A stretch of DNA of 64,000 nucleotides from JAKAIY01 sp963809385. Lineage in GTDB: Bacteria > Chloroflexota > Ktedonobacteria > Ktedonobacterales > JADMIN01. Position numbers and translations under genes: made by a program. The stretch covers positions 434,001 to 498,000 of the forward strand of contig CAWEJL010000002.1 of the NCBI GenBank assembly GCA_963809385.1, in the 5' to 3' direction. Below are positions 9,145 to 17,877 of this stretch, one piece after another. Every line of letters starts with the position of its first letter. The first letter of the stretch is position 1. Below the pieces are notes generated by a model. The model was given only the letters and a program-made list of their open reading frames with translations, was not told the DNA's origin and did not search any database.

Positions 9145-9600
9145 CTACACCCCCGAGACCATCAGATCGTCAATGAACACATCCACCCCAGCAAGCGCCG
9201 GAAGGCCCATCGTATCAGCGACGCGATACACCGCACGGCGGATTTGATCGCCAATTTCGGTCAGGACAGCCTGCCGCTTAGCGCCATGCCCAGCCGCATC
9301 CGCTCCAGCATCCACGGCTGTGGCAAAGGAACATGATCCGCTGAGGATAGCATGGACCTCAAGCCTGATTACGCCGGGGCGGGGATGCTGGACGACAACC
9401 CCGGTCACATGCTGTCCTTTGCTATAGGTCGCTGCGAGCACAAAGCGCCCCGGGCTCAGATCTATGACGTCGGGCACCTCTCGCACCGCCTGCGCTACTG
9501 CCAGAGCGAGCGTAAAGTCACTCACACTGTCTCGTGCGCTTCCCGGCTGTGCCGGGGGATTGGCAGAGGCCGTTGAGTGTCCATCCTTGAGCTGGCCCAT
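9145..9600 (-). CDS. Divergent Asp23/Gls24-like protein
   Basis: The 151-residue product has a polar N-terminal ~35 residues, then a region (ALAVAQAVREVPDVIDLSPG, GVVVQHP near the middle, IGDQIRRAVYRVADTMGLP, ending VDVFIDDLMV) that follows the Asp23/Gls24 fold pattern. It is much more divergent than the two Asp23 copies beside it. ATG 9600 is preferred over 9645 because GGAGG lies about 5 nt before it. It is the last of five same-strand genes of an envelope-stress type cluster. Family assignment rests on pattern and context. Confidence 0.65.
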   Translation of the reverse strand: MGQLKDGHSTASANPPAQPGSARDSVSDFTLALAVAQAVREVPDVIDLSPGRFVLAATYSKGQHVTGVVVQHPRPGVIRLEVHAILSGSCSFATAVDAGADAAGHGAKRQAVLTEIGDQIRRAVYRVADTMGLPALAGVDVFIDDLMVSGV

Positions 9601-9768
9601 ACGGTCCTCCGTTTCAGATCGGCCGGCGCGCGGAACGATGGGCATGCGCTTCCGGATCCAGAACTGAAAGACTGATTCCGCCTTGCTCCTGAACGGGCCA
9701 GGCCGCCAGTTCCAGATCCGAATTCAGGGCTCCCTGCGCTCCCTGGGCGCATGCCCCCTGCGCTTTGA

Positions 9769-10166
9769 CCTATTGCACGCGGGCTGGCTCGGCCTCCTCC
9801 TTGGGGAAGTAGAGGTCAGCGGCGTTGATATTGACTTCTTTGACGATCAATCCCGTCATGGCCTGGATGCGATCCATGATGTTCTGGCGCACCGCCTCCG
9901 CGACCTGGATGATGTTGACGCCGTACTCTACCGTCATATTCAAATCAACCGCCGCCTCGCGCTGGCCGACCTCGACACTCACGCCACTGGCGCGCTGTTC
10001 CGTTCGCGCCACACGCCCAGCCAGGTCCGCAATGGTCGCGCCAGCGCCCATCGGGACAAGATCATGCACCCCGTCAATCTCGCGCGCCGCCACGGCGGCG
10101 ATCTTGGCGACGACGCCATCCGCGATGATGGTCTTCCCATGTCCACCGTCTACCTGAGTGGCTTCG
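9769..10166. repeat. 398-bp direct repeat, copy A (partner 11785-12182)
   Basis: Comparison by eye at a constant offset of 2016 bp gives about six mismatches in 398 bp. The repeat starts one base before the stop of each Asp23 gene and ends inside the variable N-terminal linker region. Confidence 0.9.
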
Positions 10167-10264
10167 GCCTGCGCCGGTACCAGTTGCGCTTTTTCTGGCG
10201 TAGATGGGCGCTGAGGGGCCGAAGTAGGCGTGCGGGCCGGTGGCTCAATACGCGTGTCAGACAT
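9770..10264 (-). CDS. Asp23/Gls24 family envelope stress protein (copy A)
   Basis: The 164-residue product has a low-complexity Pro/Ala-rich N-terminal ~45 residues and a full Asp23 domain (GKTIIADGVVAKIAAVAARE through VEYGVNIIQVAEAVRQNI and VNINAADLYFP). Asp23 proteins are abundant cell-envelope proteins tethered to the membrane by AmaP in Gram-positive bacteria. GAAGGAG precedes ATG 10264. A hairpin at 10569-10620 separates it from the DUF2273-like gene, so it may be its own transcript. From residue ~46 onwards its DNA is nearly identical to copy B (11786-12292), which points to recent duplication or gene conversion. Confidence 0.88.
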   Translation of the reverse strand: MSDTRIEPPARTPTSAPQRPSTPEKAQLVPAQAEATQVDGGHGKTIIADGVVAKIAAVAAREIDGVHDLVPMGAGATIADLAGRVARTEQRASGVSVEVGQREAAVDLNMTVEYGVNIIQVAEAVRQNIMDRIQAMTGLIVKEVNINAADLYFPKEEAEPARVQ

Positions 10265-10568
10265 TGTCGTCTCCTTCACGAGTGATACGTCACGGATAAT
10301 GCTAGCCGCAGCCCTGTCTGACAGAGCTTCAACCAGCGAGATACCAAGGTCGCTACAAGCACTATAGGCGATGACAGGAATCATTTCCCCATGCGATGGG
10401 CGCAATTGAGCAGGTAGTCTATCGCTCCTCAAAGAGATGGTATAAAACTAGCCCTCGGGCGAGGTCGCAGGAATCCCTACGCGAAGGCCACGACTTAACC
10501 GTCACGAAACGGGCCAGCCAGCGCGCACGCGGGAATATGCCATCCCCGCCGCGTGAACCCTACCAGGA

Positions 10569-10620
10569 GCCTTGTCCCTGATGGGGCGCATTCCTTCTGC
10601 GAGCGCATCAGGGACAAGGC
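10569..10620. terminator. Hairpin between DUF2273-like and Asp23 copy A genes
   Basis: A perfect 15-bp outer stem (GCCTTGTCCCTGATG at 10569-10583 with its complement at 10606-10620) plus an inner GCGC/GCGC pairing. It lies about 30 bp past the DUF2273-like stop. No T-run. Confidence 0.6.
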
Positions 10621-10649
10621 ACTTCAGGGCGTAGATAACGGGCCCCTAA

Positions 10650-10856
10650 TCACGTTTCAGCGCGCCGACCCAGCAAGTCATTCCAGAGATCGGCTGGGTG
10701 TATATTTCTCGCAGCGAGATTGCTTACCGCGAAACCTACCAACCAGCCTAGGAGGCCCAACCCGGCAGTGAGCAGAGCGGGGCCAAATCCCAGCCACATC
10801 CAGACGATGCCGAGTACCATGCCCACTGCCAGACCACGTACTTGAGGGGAGCCCAT
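10650..10856 (-). CDS. Small DUF2273-like membrane protein
   Basis: The 68-residue protein has two hydrophobic segments (GLAVGMVLGIVWMWLGF and LLTAGLGLLGWLVGFAV) and a short polar tail. Size, topology and position beside amaP and asp23 genes match DUF2273 proteins, which accompany AmaP in Firmicutes and Actinobacteria. ATG 10856 gives the usual length; the longer frame up to 10925 adds unmatched sequence. Downstream of amaP on the same strand, 93 bp away. Confidence 0.65.
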   Translation of the reverse strand: MGSPQVRGLAVGMVLGIVWMWLGFGPALLTAGLGLLGWLVGFAVSNLAARNIHPADLWNDLLGRRAET

Positions 10857-10949
10857 AGTCGTGCTCTCATTTCTTCTAAACCAGCCCGTGATGTCGATTA
10901 CTGCCAGGCAGGCGTCCTGGCGCAATGCGACGCCATAGCGCCCCTGCCA

Positions 10950-11549
10950 CTAGGCTACGCGCGGATGTGGCTGCTTGGCGGCGGGTGGAGTCTGCGCTGT
11001 CACCTGCACCTCAGCGACGGACAGCCCAAGTTGGGCCTGCACCGCATCCTTGATCCGCTCTTGAAGTACCTGACCGACGCTGGGCGCATCGGCGCCCCAG
11101 GCGAGCGACGCCTTCGTCCGCACATGAAGCCCATCTGGGCCATTCCGCACTTCAGACTCCGCTTTCACCACACCCGGCACGGCTTCCGCTTCGTGTTGCA
11201 CGAGCTCGCGAATCATCGATTGCCCGACTGTCACCTGCCCCAGGGTATCCTGCCGCACGACATACTGCTTCACTTCGCGTCGACGGAACAACCGCCCAAT
11301 CGGCAGGATTTCGAGGACGAGCAGCGCCAGGCCAATTAGCGCGATTATCAGGGAAATGATGATCGCGGTGTTCGCGTTCGCCCCACGGAGTAACGCAACC
11401 GCTCGCCAGGCGGTGTAGAGCGCCAGAATGGCTTTCAGATAGGAGTTTTGCGGCAAAATGACGCCTGTGAGGAGCAAGAATGTCATCCCGCCAAAGAGCA
11501 GGAGGACGAGACTCAACAGGATCATGACGATGCGATTGAAAATGTTCAT
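10950..11549 (-). CDS. amaP: AmaP, alkaline shock response membrane anchor protein
   Basis: The 199-residue protein starts MNIFNRIVMILLSLVLLLFG, has a second membrane segment near residues 62-85 (IIISLIIALIGLALLVLEIL) and a soluble Asp23-like domain from ~95 on (SMIRELVQHEAEAVPGV, LQERIKDAVQAQLGL). This is the AmaP layout; AmaP holds Asp23 at the membrane. A strong GGGAGGTG precedes ATG 11549. It sits between Asp23 copy B and the DUF2273-like gene on the same strand. Confidence 0.85.
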   Translation of the reverse strand: MNIFNRIVMILLSLVLLLFGGMTFLLLTGVILPQNSYLKAILALYTAWRAVALLRGANANTAIIISLIIALIGLALLVLEILPIGRLFRRREVKQYVVRQDTLGQVTVGQSMIRELVQHEAEAVPGVVKAESEVRNGPDGLHVRTKASLAWGADAPSVGQVLQERIKDAVQAQLGLSVAEVQVTAQTPPAAKQPHPRVA

Positions 11550-11784
11550 GCCGCTTCACCTCCCGTGAGCCTTATTCATGGAAACATCCGCGTCCATGAT
11601 AGGGGCGCGCGTACCTTCTCCTTGCCTCTCATTCCGTCGCAAGGCGGAAGAAACAGCGTGCCCTTCCTGATTCCTGGCTGGCGGCGACGCTGACCGCGCC
11701 CGGATTCTGGTGGCGATGCCGCGAGCGCGGTCGCGGTACAGAACGTCACACGCGCTCACGCAGGGCATCGCCATATCGTACAAG

Positions 11785-12182
11785 CCTATTGCACGCGGGC
11801 TGGCTCGGCCTCCTCCTTGGGGAAGTAGAGGTCAGCGGCGTTGATATTGACTTCTTTGACGATCAATCCCGTCATGGCCTGGATGCGATCCATGATGTTC
11901 TGGCGCACCGCCTCCGCGACCTGGATGATGTTGACGCCGTACTCTACCGTCATATTCAAATCAACCGCCGCCTCGCGCTGGCCGACCTCGACACTCACGC
12001 CACTGGCGCGCTGATCTGTTCTCGCCACACGCCCAGCCAGGCCCGCAATGGTCGCGCCAGCGCCCATCGGGACAAGATCATGCACCCCATCAATCTCGCG
12101 CGCCGCCACGGCGGCGATCTTGGCGACGACGCCATCCGCGATGATGGTCTTCCCATGTCCACTGTCTACCTGAGTGGCTTCG
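11785..12182. repeat. 398-bp direct repeat, copy B (partner 9769-10166)
   Basis: See copy A. The repeat covers the whole Asp23 domain but not the linker-coding part. Confidence 0.9.
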
Positions 12183-12292
12183 ACAACTTGTGTCGTCGCC
12201 TGCTGTGCGCCGCCGGATAGAGATGGCGGCTGGCTTGTCGAACTGGTCGAACTTTGCCGGCTGGATAGTGAGTCAGTTCGTGTGTCAGACAT
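11786..12292 (-). CDS. Asp23/Gls24 family envelope stress protein (copy B)
   Basis: The 168-residue product has a Ser/Thr-rich N-terminal linker (SSRQSSTSSTSQPPS) that differs from copy A, then an Asp23 domain differing from copy A at only a few residues (for example IAGLAG for IADLAG and TDQRAS for TEQRAS). The first codons (MSDTR) and the preceding GGAGACGA are also shared with copy A. It is the first gene of the same-strand cluster; amaP follows after ~235 bp. Confidence 0.88.
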   Translation of the reverse strand: MSDTRTDSLSSRQSSTSSTSQPPSLSGGAQQATTQVVEATQVDSGHGKTIIADGVVAKIAAVAAREIDGVHDLVPMGAGATIAGLAGRVARTDQRASGVSVEVGQREAAVDLNMTVEYGVNIIQVAEAVRQNIMDRIQAMTGLIVKEVNINAADLYFPKEEAEPARVQ

Positions 12293-12623
12293 CGTCGTCT
12301 CCTTTACGAGAGGCATCCAGTGAATGGATGCTCAGCGCACGCGTATTACCACGCGTATTACTCCCTCAGCACGAGCTACACGTCGCGCTCCTGGCACTAA
12401 CTATAGGTGACAACTCAACGTGTATTCCCATGCGCAGGGCGCATTTAGCGGGCTAGTTTATTGCCCCCCAAGTGGCGACTTCAGCCTACCCATTGGGTGA
12501 GGTGGTTTCATCGTCTGGCTGCCAATGCGCCGGCAGAGCGGCTCGCTTGACCTGAAGCCCTTTGTCGCGGATCTCGATTCTGGCCTTCGCATCTCCAGAT
12601 GCGCTAGCCGGCGCCGCTTTCCG
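12293..12623. other. Intergenic upstream of Asp23 copy B
   Basis: It must hold the promoter of the Asp23 cluster. I see no palindrome or family match. The small coiled-coil gene ends at its far edge. Confidence 0.35.
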
Positions 12624-12947
12624 TCACTTCGCGCTGTTCGTGTTGTTAGCGGGATCAGACCGGCTCTTCAGATCATATTGCAGAAGGGCATACGCGGCGT
12701 CTCCTTGGGCCTGAAGCTGGGCGATCTGCGCCTCGATTTTGCTGATGTAGGTATCCGCTCCAGCGGCGACCGCCTGTGTCTCCAGGCGTTTTACTTCGGC
12801 CTGGAGCGCCGCGATTTGTGACTCGAAATAGATGCGCAGATTCTGCACATCCGAATCCACACAGGCCCTCAGGACGTCGATCTGTGTCGTGAGCCTGGCG
12901 ATCTCAGCTGTCCAGCGCGCTTCCCATTCTTCTCCGTTGGCGCCCAT
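12624..12947 (-). CDS. Small coiled-coil protein, 107 aa
   Basis: Heptad-like helices run through most of the chain (ARWTAEIARLTTQIDVLRA, then SQIAALQAEVKRLETQAVAA and ISKIEAQIAQLQAQ), so it should form a coiled coil. A good GAGGAGG lies 7 nt before the ATG. No signal peptide or membrane segment. Function unknown; its position next to the Asp23 cluster, on the same strand, suggests but does not prove an envelope or stress role. Confidence 0.65.
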   Translation of the reverse strand: MGANGEEWEARWTAEIARLTTQIDVLRACVDSDVQNLRIYFESQIAALQAEVKRLETQAVAAGADTYISKIEAQIAQLQAQGDAAYALLQYDLKSRSDPANNTNSAK

Positions 12948-13643
12948 GTATGCCCTCCTCAGGTAATAGGCTCACCTACCAGTCGCGCGCATGCAGCCAT
13001 TCATGGTGAGCGCACGACCCCGAAACTCTTCTAAAACGCAACTAAACCCAAGGTCATCAAAGAACACGTGCGCCACCCAACACTGGTCTTTACGCGACGT
13101 TCCACGTCGCGACGTCTCAAAGCCGGCCCATTTCACGGTAGGAGGGCATTGCGGCGCCTTCAGCGCAACGTGATAGCGGGCGCCGTCAATAGCTGATTCT
13201 CAAGTTACTTATGCATTAAAGCGCTTTCACGGAGTGTATACCGCGTCCACTGTGTTTACCTCATGCCATAGGAGCGTAATTCAGATTAGAGTATTACTCG
13301 ACTAAAGGCTATATCTGACCTAACCAATAATGGGTGTATCTGGGCTGACCAGTTGGTGAAAGCTTGCGCGCGCGCCAGGCTCTGCGCGGCGTATAGACAG
13401 CCTTTGCCTATCACAATGCGTGCTTGTTCGGCGCTGTACGATGAGCGACAGCGTGGGAAGCTGTCTTTGCCCTGCCAGACCGCTTGGAAGGCCTGCAGCC
13501 ATCGGCGCCCGTATGCCACTGACTCACGCAACAGGGTCACCACATCTTGACACCACATCGCCAGGGGTATCGTCGCGATTGGAATCAATGTGGCCATTCA
13601 CTGGGAGGCAAGCGCCAGCCATAGTCGTATCTGCGCCCTTTCC
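12948..13643. other. Intergenic, nothing firmly recognised
   Basis: The longest frame (minus, 13286-13597) lacks a ribosome-binding site and any family pattern and is not called. Base composition here is less GC-rich than in the flanking genes. No repeat or RNA fold seen. Confidence 0.4.
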
Positions 13644-14468
13644 CTAGACGAGATGGTTCTGGAGAGCGAGGACTACCATCTCAGTGCGGCTGGAGGCGCC
13701 CAGCTTGGAACGAATGCTATGGGTATGAAACTTCACCGTCGCAGGCGTGATCACTAACCGCTCAGCAATTTGCTGGTTGGAGAGCCCTTCCGCCAACAAC
13801 CCCAGCACCTGCCGCTCGCGCTCAGTCAGATCCTGGCCCAGCTTAGGCGGACGCGCCGTCACCACATGTACCAGGGCTTGGGCCGCCGCAGCCGCCAGAA
13901 CCGGCATTCCCCGCTGCGCCAGCCGGATTGCCTTGGCCAGGTCATCAACCGCCACATCCTTGAGCAGATAGCCAATCGCGCCAGCTTGCAGCGCCTCCTC
14001 TACCAGGCTCCCCTCCTGAAAGCTGGTCAGCGCGATCACGCGGATCTCCGGCCACTGCGCCTGCAGGGCAGTGATCGTCGCTACACCTCCCATGCCCGGC
14101 ATGATCAGGTCCATCAGCACGATGTCGGGGTGCAGTTGGGCGCAGAGGTCAAGGGCTTCCTCGCCGCTGCTCGCCTGGGCGATGACCTCGATATCCGGGA
14201 AGGCGAGCAGCGAGAACTGAATGCCATTCCGCATGATGACTTGATCATCCACATGCAACACACGAATCAGTGGCTGCGGCTGCGGTTGTGGCTGTGAGGC
14301 CCGCGGTGGCTGGAGCGACGTGGCTGGTGGCTGCGACTGCGGAACCGCAACCCCTGCGGATGTAGGCGGCGATGCCTGCCGGGTAGGCAGCGTGGAGGAT
14401 TCCAGTTGCTGACCTGAAGTGGACGCTTGGTTGCGCGCCACTGGAGGAAGAGTGAAATACCGTGTCAT
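13644..14468 (-). CDS. NarL/FixJ-type response regulator with Pro/Gln-rich N-terminal extension
   Basis: The 274-residue protein has an unusual ~65-residue N-terminal extension ending in a run of Gln-Pro repeats. A receiver domain (D74, D75, phospho-acceptor D120 in VLMDLIMPG, LTS near 147, LLKDVA for the conserved Lys) and a LuxR helix-turn-helix (LTERERQVLGLLAEGLSNQQ) follow. AAGGAGC precedes the ATG by about 7 nt, supporting the long form. No adjacent kinase. The extension could be a flexible tether; its role is unknown. Confidence 0.9.
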   Translation of the reverse strand: MTRYFTLPPVARNQASTSGQQLESSTLPTRQASPPTSAGVAVPQSQPPATSLQPPRASQPQPQPQPLIRVLHVDDQVIMRNGIQFSLLAFPDIEVIAQASSGEEALDLCAQLHPDIVLMDLIMPGMGGVATITALQAQWPEIRVIALTSFQEGSLVEEALQAGAIGYLLKDVAVDDLAKAIRLAQRGMPVLAAAAAQALVHVVTARPPKLGQDLTERERQVLGLLAEGLSNQQIAERLVITPATVKFHTHSIRSKLGASSRTEMVVLALQNHLV

Positions 14469-15319
14469 ACAATGCTCCTTTTAATTGATTGGCGCGATTG
14501 CTACCTGTTTGTCGTTGGCCAGCTACCTCCTCGATATGCCCGCTACACCTGACGCATTGCGCATCAAGGGCTGGCTCACCAACACGAATGCTTCCCCAGG
14601 GATCAGCGCACCCAATCTTTTCGAGGCTTGCAAACGCTGAAATGAAGCACGCAGGCGCTGCACAAGCGAGCGCTGTGGACTTTCCTTAAGCGCTATGCGC
14701 AAGTATAGGTGTCCACTCGCAAACACGACATCAGCAATAATACCTAGTAATGTTACAAAATGTCGAGCCGAATCGTTTTATAATTCTCAATTTTTCATGC
14801 CGCATAGCGCATCATTCCCAGGATCGCGTAGATCGTGAAAATGATGCGCTATGCGGCGCCAGCCTCGACCTCGCGGTAGGGACTATCCATGTGGATACCC
14901 CCTGGCATTGGCGAAATGGCGCCGATGCAGGCCTGCTCCTGTATTCAGGGATAGCCTCCACGTAGTGGAAGCCGCGCCTCACTTCGGCGTTCGTCTGCTC
15001 GCGGAAGAGATTTGCGATGCACGGTGAGAAACGCCTTGCTGTTCTGGGGCAAGACAGGCGCCATGTTTGGCGCGCCTGTCATCAACACGGCACAGCGATG
15101 CGACGCGTGATGCGATCCCTCTCTCTGCTGCGGGAGACGATCAGGCGCATGCCCGGCGCCTGTCGTGCGCTTGTATAGACGCTGAGCCTTCACGCTTTTG
15201 CGGCGCAGGGGGATACCACACGCCCAGCGGAAGAAACGCCCTCGCCGCTGACAACGGATTCCACGCAATAGCGGGCATACGGTATCGGCGCTGTGCAACG
15301 ACAACGTAGGAGGCCTACC
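14469..15319. other. Long gene-free stretch with one large palindrome
   Basis: Between the LuxR-type regulator (minus) and the DUF1622 gene (plus). Apart from the 17-bp inverted repeat at 14800-14856, I see no gene or repeat. The bases around 14740-14800 are AT-rich for this genome and could hold promoters. Confidence 0.4.
14800..14856. repeat. Perfect 17-bp inverted repeat, 23-nt spacer
   Basis: CCGCATAGCGCATCATT at 14800-14816 and its exact complement at 14840-14856. The spacer contains a small GATC-centred pairing. It is preceded by an AT-rich stretch but not followed by a T-run. It may be a regulatory site, a terminator or a miniature element. Confidence 0.75.
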
Positions 15320-15712
15320 ATGGAATCGCGGCAGATTATCACGCTCATGGAGATCGGGTTCGAGTTGGTCGGCGTCGCTACGATTGTCATCGGCGCCATC
15401 GTCTCGCTCGTCGCATGCATGGTGGCTGTGGTTCATGGGAAGGGGTGGTTGCAGGCGTTGCTGTCGCTTCGTCGAGGTGTTGGCAGAGCGATACTGCTCG
15501 GCCTCGAATTTCTTGTCGCAGCGGACATCATCCGGTCCGTAGCGGTCGCGCCGAGCATCGAGAGTGTTACAGTCCTCGGGCTGATCGTCCTGGTGCGCAC
15601 GTTCCTGAGTTGGTCAATGGATGTGGAAATTACCGGCGAATGGCCCTGGCGTCGCGCTCAATCCCGCGCCAACCGCAATTCTGAGGATGCGAGGGATGCG
15701 AGCGCGTTGTGA
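15320..15712 (+). CDS. DUF1622 family membrane protein
   Basis: The 130-residue protein has three predicted membrane segments (GFELVGVATIVIGAIVSLVA, AILLGLEFLVAADIIRSVAV, and VTVLGLIVLVRTFLSW) ending with the family's DVEITGEWPWRR-like tail. DUF1622 proteins are small membrane proteins of unknown function. AGGAGG lies about 6 nt before ATG 15320, so the upstream ATG at 15293 is not used. Confidence 0.85.
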   Translation: MESRQIITLMEIGFELVGVATIVIGAIVSLVACMVAVVHGKGWLQALLSLRRGVGRAILLGLEFLVAADIIRSVAVAPSIESVTVLGLIVLVRTFLSWSMDVEITGEWPWRRAQSRANRNSEDARDASAL

Positions 15713-16109
15713 TCGAGAAAACCGCGCGTCAGGCAAAATGGATCATCCCCGGCTCGTCCGCGAGTTGCAGGCGCCTGCGCCAAAGGTCGCATCAGGGGCA
15801 ACCGGCGCCTTGCCCCAGGGCAAGTCTGGCAAGTCTCATCATAGGCCAGCGGCGCTCTCTCTCCTGTCCTGGCGCTCCACACCCCTGTAGCGCAAGACGC
15901 TGTGAACTTAACCTAAGGTGAGCCTCTCCCCCATCCATCCAGTTAGCGTAGGGCTACCCGTATAGACACTGCCTTTGCATGGCGCATTTAGAGCAGCCAT
16001 CTCTTATGCTGTGTGTATGGCTGAAGGGCAACGCAACAGCATTCAGCGCAACATCAGCGCCACAGAAGTTGCGAACGCCCTCTGGAGAAACAGGGAAGGG
16101 AAGGACAAT
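15713..16109. other. Intergenic, nothing recognised
   Basis: No family match, repeat or RNA fold. The in-frame extension of the next gene back to 15975 is not used because the conserved protein and its ribosome-binding site begin at 16110. Confidence 0.4.
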
Positions 16110-16517
16110 ATGTCGGACATGTCACGCGTATTGACGCGACGTCCTGGGCTCGTTACATTCGCGGGGATCATGATGTTTCTGCTCGGCGGCTTTGAGCTCA
16201 CCTGGGCAATCGTACAGTTCACGAATGCCGCCTGGATATCCACCAGCGTGTACGGCACATTTGGTGGCTATCTCTGGCTGTGGGCCATCCTTGACCTCGT
16301 GTTTGCGCTGGGCCTGTTCTATGGCGGCTACGATGTGCTCAGAGGTGGCGCATTTGGGCAAGCTTTCGGCGTCGTCATAGCCTCAATTAGCGCAATCCGG
16401 TGGTTCTTCTACCTGCCAGCGGCCCCGTGGCTTGCTGTGGTCGTCATCGCCATCGATGTGCTCGTCATCTATGGGCTGGTCGCACATAGTGAGTACTTCG
16501 AACGTAGCGCCAGCTAG
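16110..16517 (+). CDS. DUF7144-type four-helix membrane protein (paralogue 1)
   Basis: The 135-residue protein has four hydrophobic segments. Conserved pieces are RRPGLVTFAGIMMFLLGGFE, GGYLWLWAILDLVFALGLFY, and AIRWFFYLP. This is the pattern of small membrane proteins (DUF7144) common in Actinobacteria and relatives, function unknown. GGGAAGGA precedes ATG 16110. A closely related copy lies at 30533-30952. Confidence 0.8.
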   Translation: MSDMSRVLTRRPGLVTFAGIMMFLLGGFELTWAIVQFTNAAWISTSVYGTFGGYLWLWAILDLVFALGLFYGGYDVLRGGAFGQAFGVVIASISAIRWFFYLPAAPWLAVVVIAIDVLVIYGLVAHSEYFERSAS

Positions 16518-16882
16518 TAACCAGCCAGTAATCGGTAACGCGGTCAAGGCACGTCTCATGGCTGTTCAGCCTACCGCGTCGCCCACGATGGCCCTGGAAG
16601 GCTGAACAGAAGGATAGGCCAATCAACAGCGAGACATTAGCTCCATCACACAGCTCCGCCACAACGAACGGCACGCCGATGCGAGTGAAAGGCCAAGAGA
16701 AAGGCTATCGGCGCTCGAAACGGTCAGAAATGGCAACAACGATGTTGGTGGGGAGCCGCGCTGGCGGTACCTCCTTTGCGACCAGCGTGACGAGAGCCAC
16801 CTATGAGGTTCGCCGCGCTGGTCGCGCCGCGCGCCCCGCGAGCGTATCGGCTCGGTAGCTTCAAGCGTAGTGGAGAGCGGCG
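16518..16882. terminator. Intergenic with a hairpin at 16562-16609
   Basis: An 11-bp perfect stem (CTGTTCAGCCT at 16562-16572 with AGGCTGAACAG at 16599-16609, 26-nt loop) follows the DUF7144 gene and may terminate it. No T-run. Nothing else is recognised in the stretch. Confidence 0.4.
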
Positions 16883-17608
16883 ATGCCGGAACAGGATCCT
16901 TCTGCGGAATCTCCAGAGACTGCTCCGGAGTCCAGGAAGCGTTGGCGGCCAACCGATAGCTATGGCTTGGTCTTGTTCCTCATTGTGTTGGACTATTTCG
17001 CGCTCTCGACCATAGTCGGCACGGCATGGGGGAGGGTCGCTACCATCGTGCTTCTTGGCCTCACCCTCTTGTTCACGCTGCGCACATCGCGATCACACCG
17101 CATCTGGCAGCTTCTGGCGACGATCTATCTGATAGCAAGCGCCTTGTACGTACTCATCGCTGCCTTTGTGCCGAGCGGCAAGGACATCGGGCCGGTAATC
17201 ATCGATATTGGCGGGTTATTGCTCCTGGTCACACCGTTTGTTATCTTGCGTCGCATCATTACCCACAAGTTCGTGACGATTGAGACGCTTCTGGGAGCAA
17301 TCTGCGTCTATCTGCTATTTGGCTTTTCGTGCGCTTTCATTTTCTCCGCACTGGGCTTGTTCAGCCCCACGCCCTTCTTCTCTGGTTACCAGAATGCCAC
17401 GCTCAATGACTACCTGTTCTTCAGCTACACGACACTGACCACCGTCGGCTACGGCAATCTCGTGCCCGCAGGCAACCTGGGCCGCGCATTCGCCGTGATG
17501 GAAGCGCTCTTTGGGCAAATCTACCTGGTCATTGTCGTAGCGAGACTCGTCTCGCTGTGGGGACAAGAACTACCTCCACGCAGTCGAGAGCGGCGTAATG
17601 ACGCTTAG
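16883..17608 (+). CDS. Potassium channel family protein (two-TM pore domain)
   Basis: The 241-residue protein has several N-terminal hydrophobic segments and a C-terminal pore module: a helix near 145-165, the pore helix FFSYTTLTTVGYGNLVPAG with the K+ selectivity filter TVGYG, and a last helix (AFAVMEALFGQIYLVIVVAR). It lacks RCK/TrkA cytosolic regulatory domains. The layout matches bacterial Ion_trans_2 proteins. GGAGAG precedes the start. Neighbours do not suggest a specific regulator. Confidence 0.88.
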   Translation: MPEQDPSAESPETAPESRKRWRPTDSYGLVLFLIVLDYFALSTIVGTAWGRVATIVLLGLTLLFTLRTSRSHRIWQLLATIYLIASALYVLIAAFVPSGKDIGPVIIDIGGLLLLVTPFVILRRIITHKFVTIETLLGAICVYLLFGFSCAFIFSALGLFSPTPFFSGYQNATLNDYLFFSYTTLTTVGYGNLVPAGNLGRAFAVMEALFGQIYLVIVVARLVSLWGQELPPRSRERRNDA

Positions 17609-17877
17609 CCCGCGAGAAGAGGGTGGATAGCGCGGACAAAGCTGGTACTCGCTTACTGGTGAGACTCATATCCCCCAGGAGATGAGGGCAGAACTCCCCT
17701 TACAAACGCGCCTTTTGCACTGCGCCTCTGCAGCGCCTTCCTTCTATGCTTTTCACAGAAGGCAATGCGCGTCAGCCGATTGATCGCTGCGCGAGTGTGG
17801 CACAGCAAGACGCTCCTGAGCGCACTGTCTCCTATCGCGCGACGCCCGCCGCGCCAACTGACGAAGGAAGCAGTGAT

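Noticed and set aside
13286..13597. Minus-strand frame of 103 aa
   Set aside because: No ribosome-binding site, no family pattern, and codon third positions are not GC-rich like real genes here.
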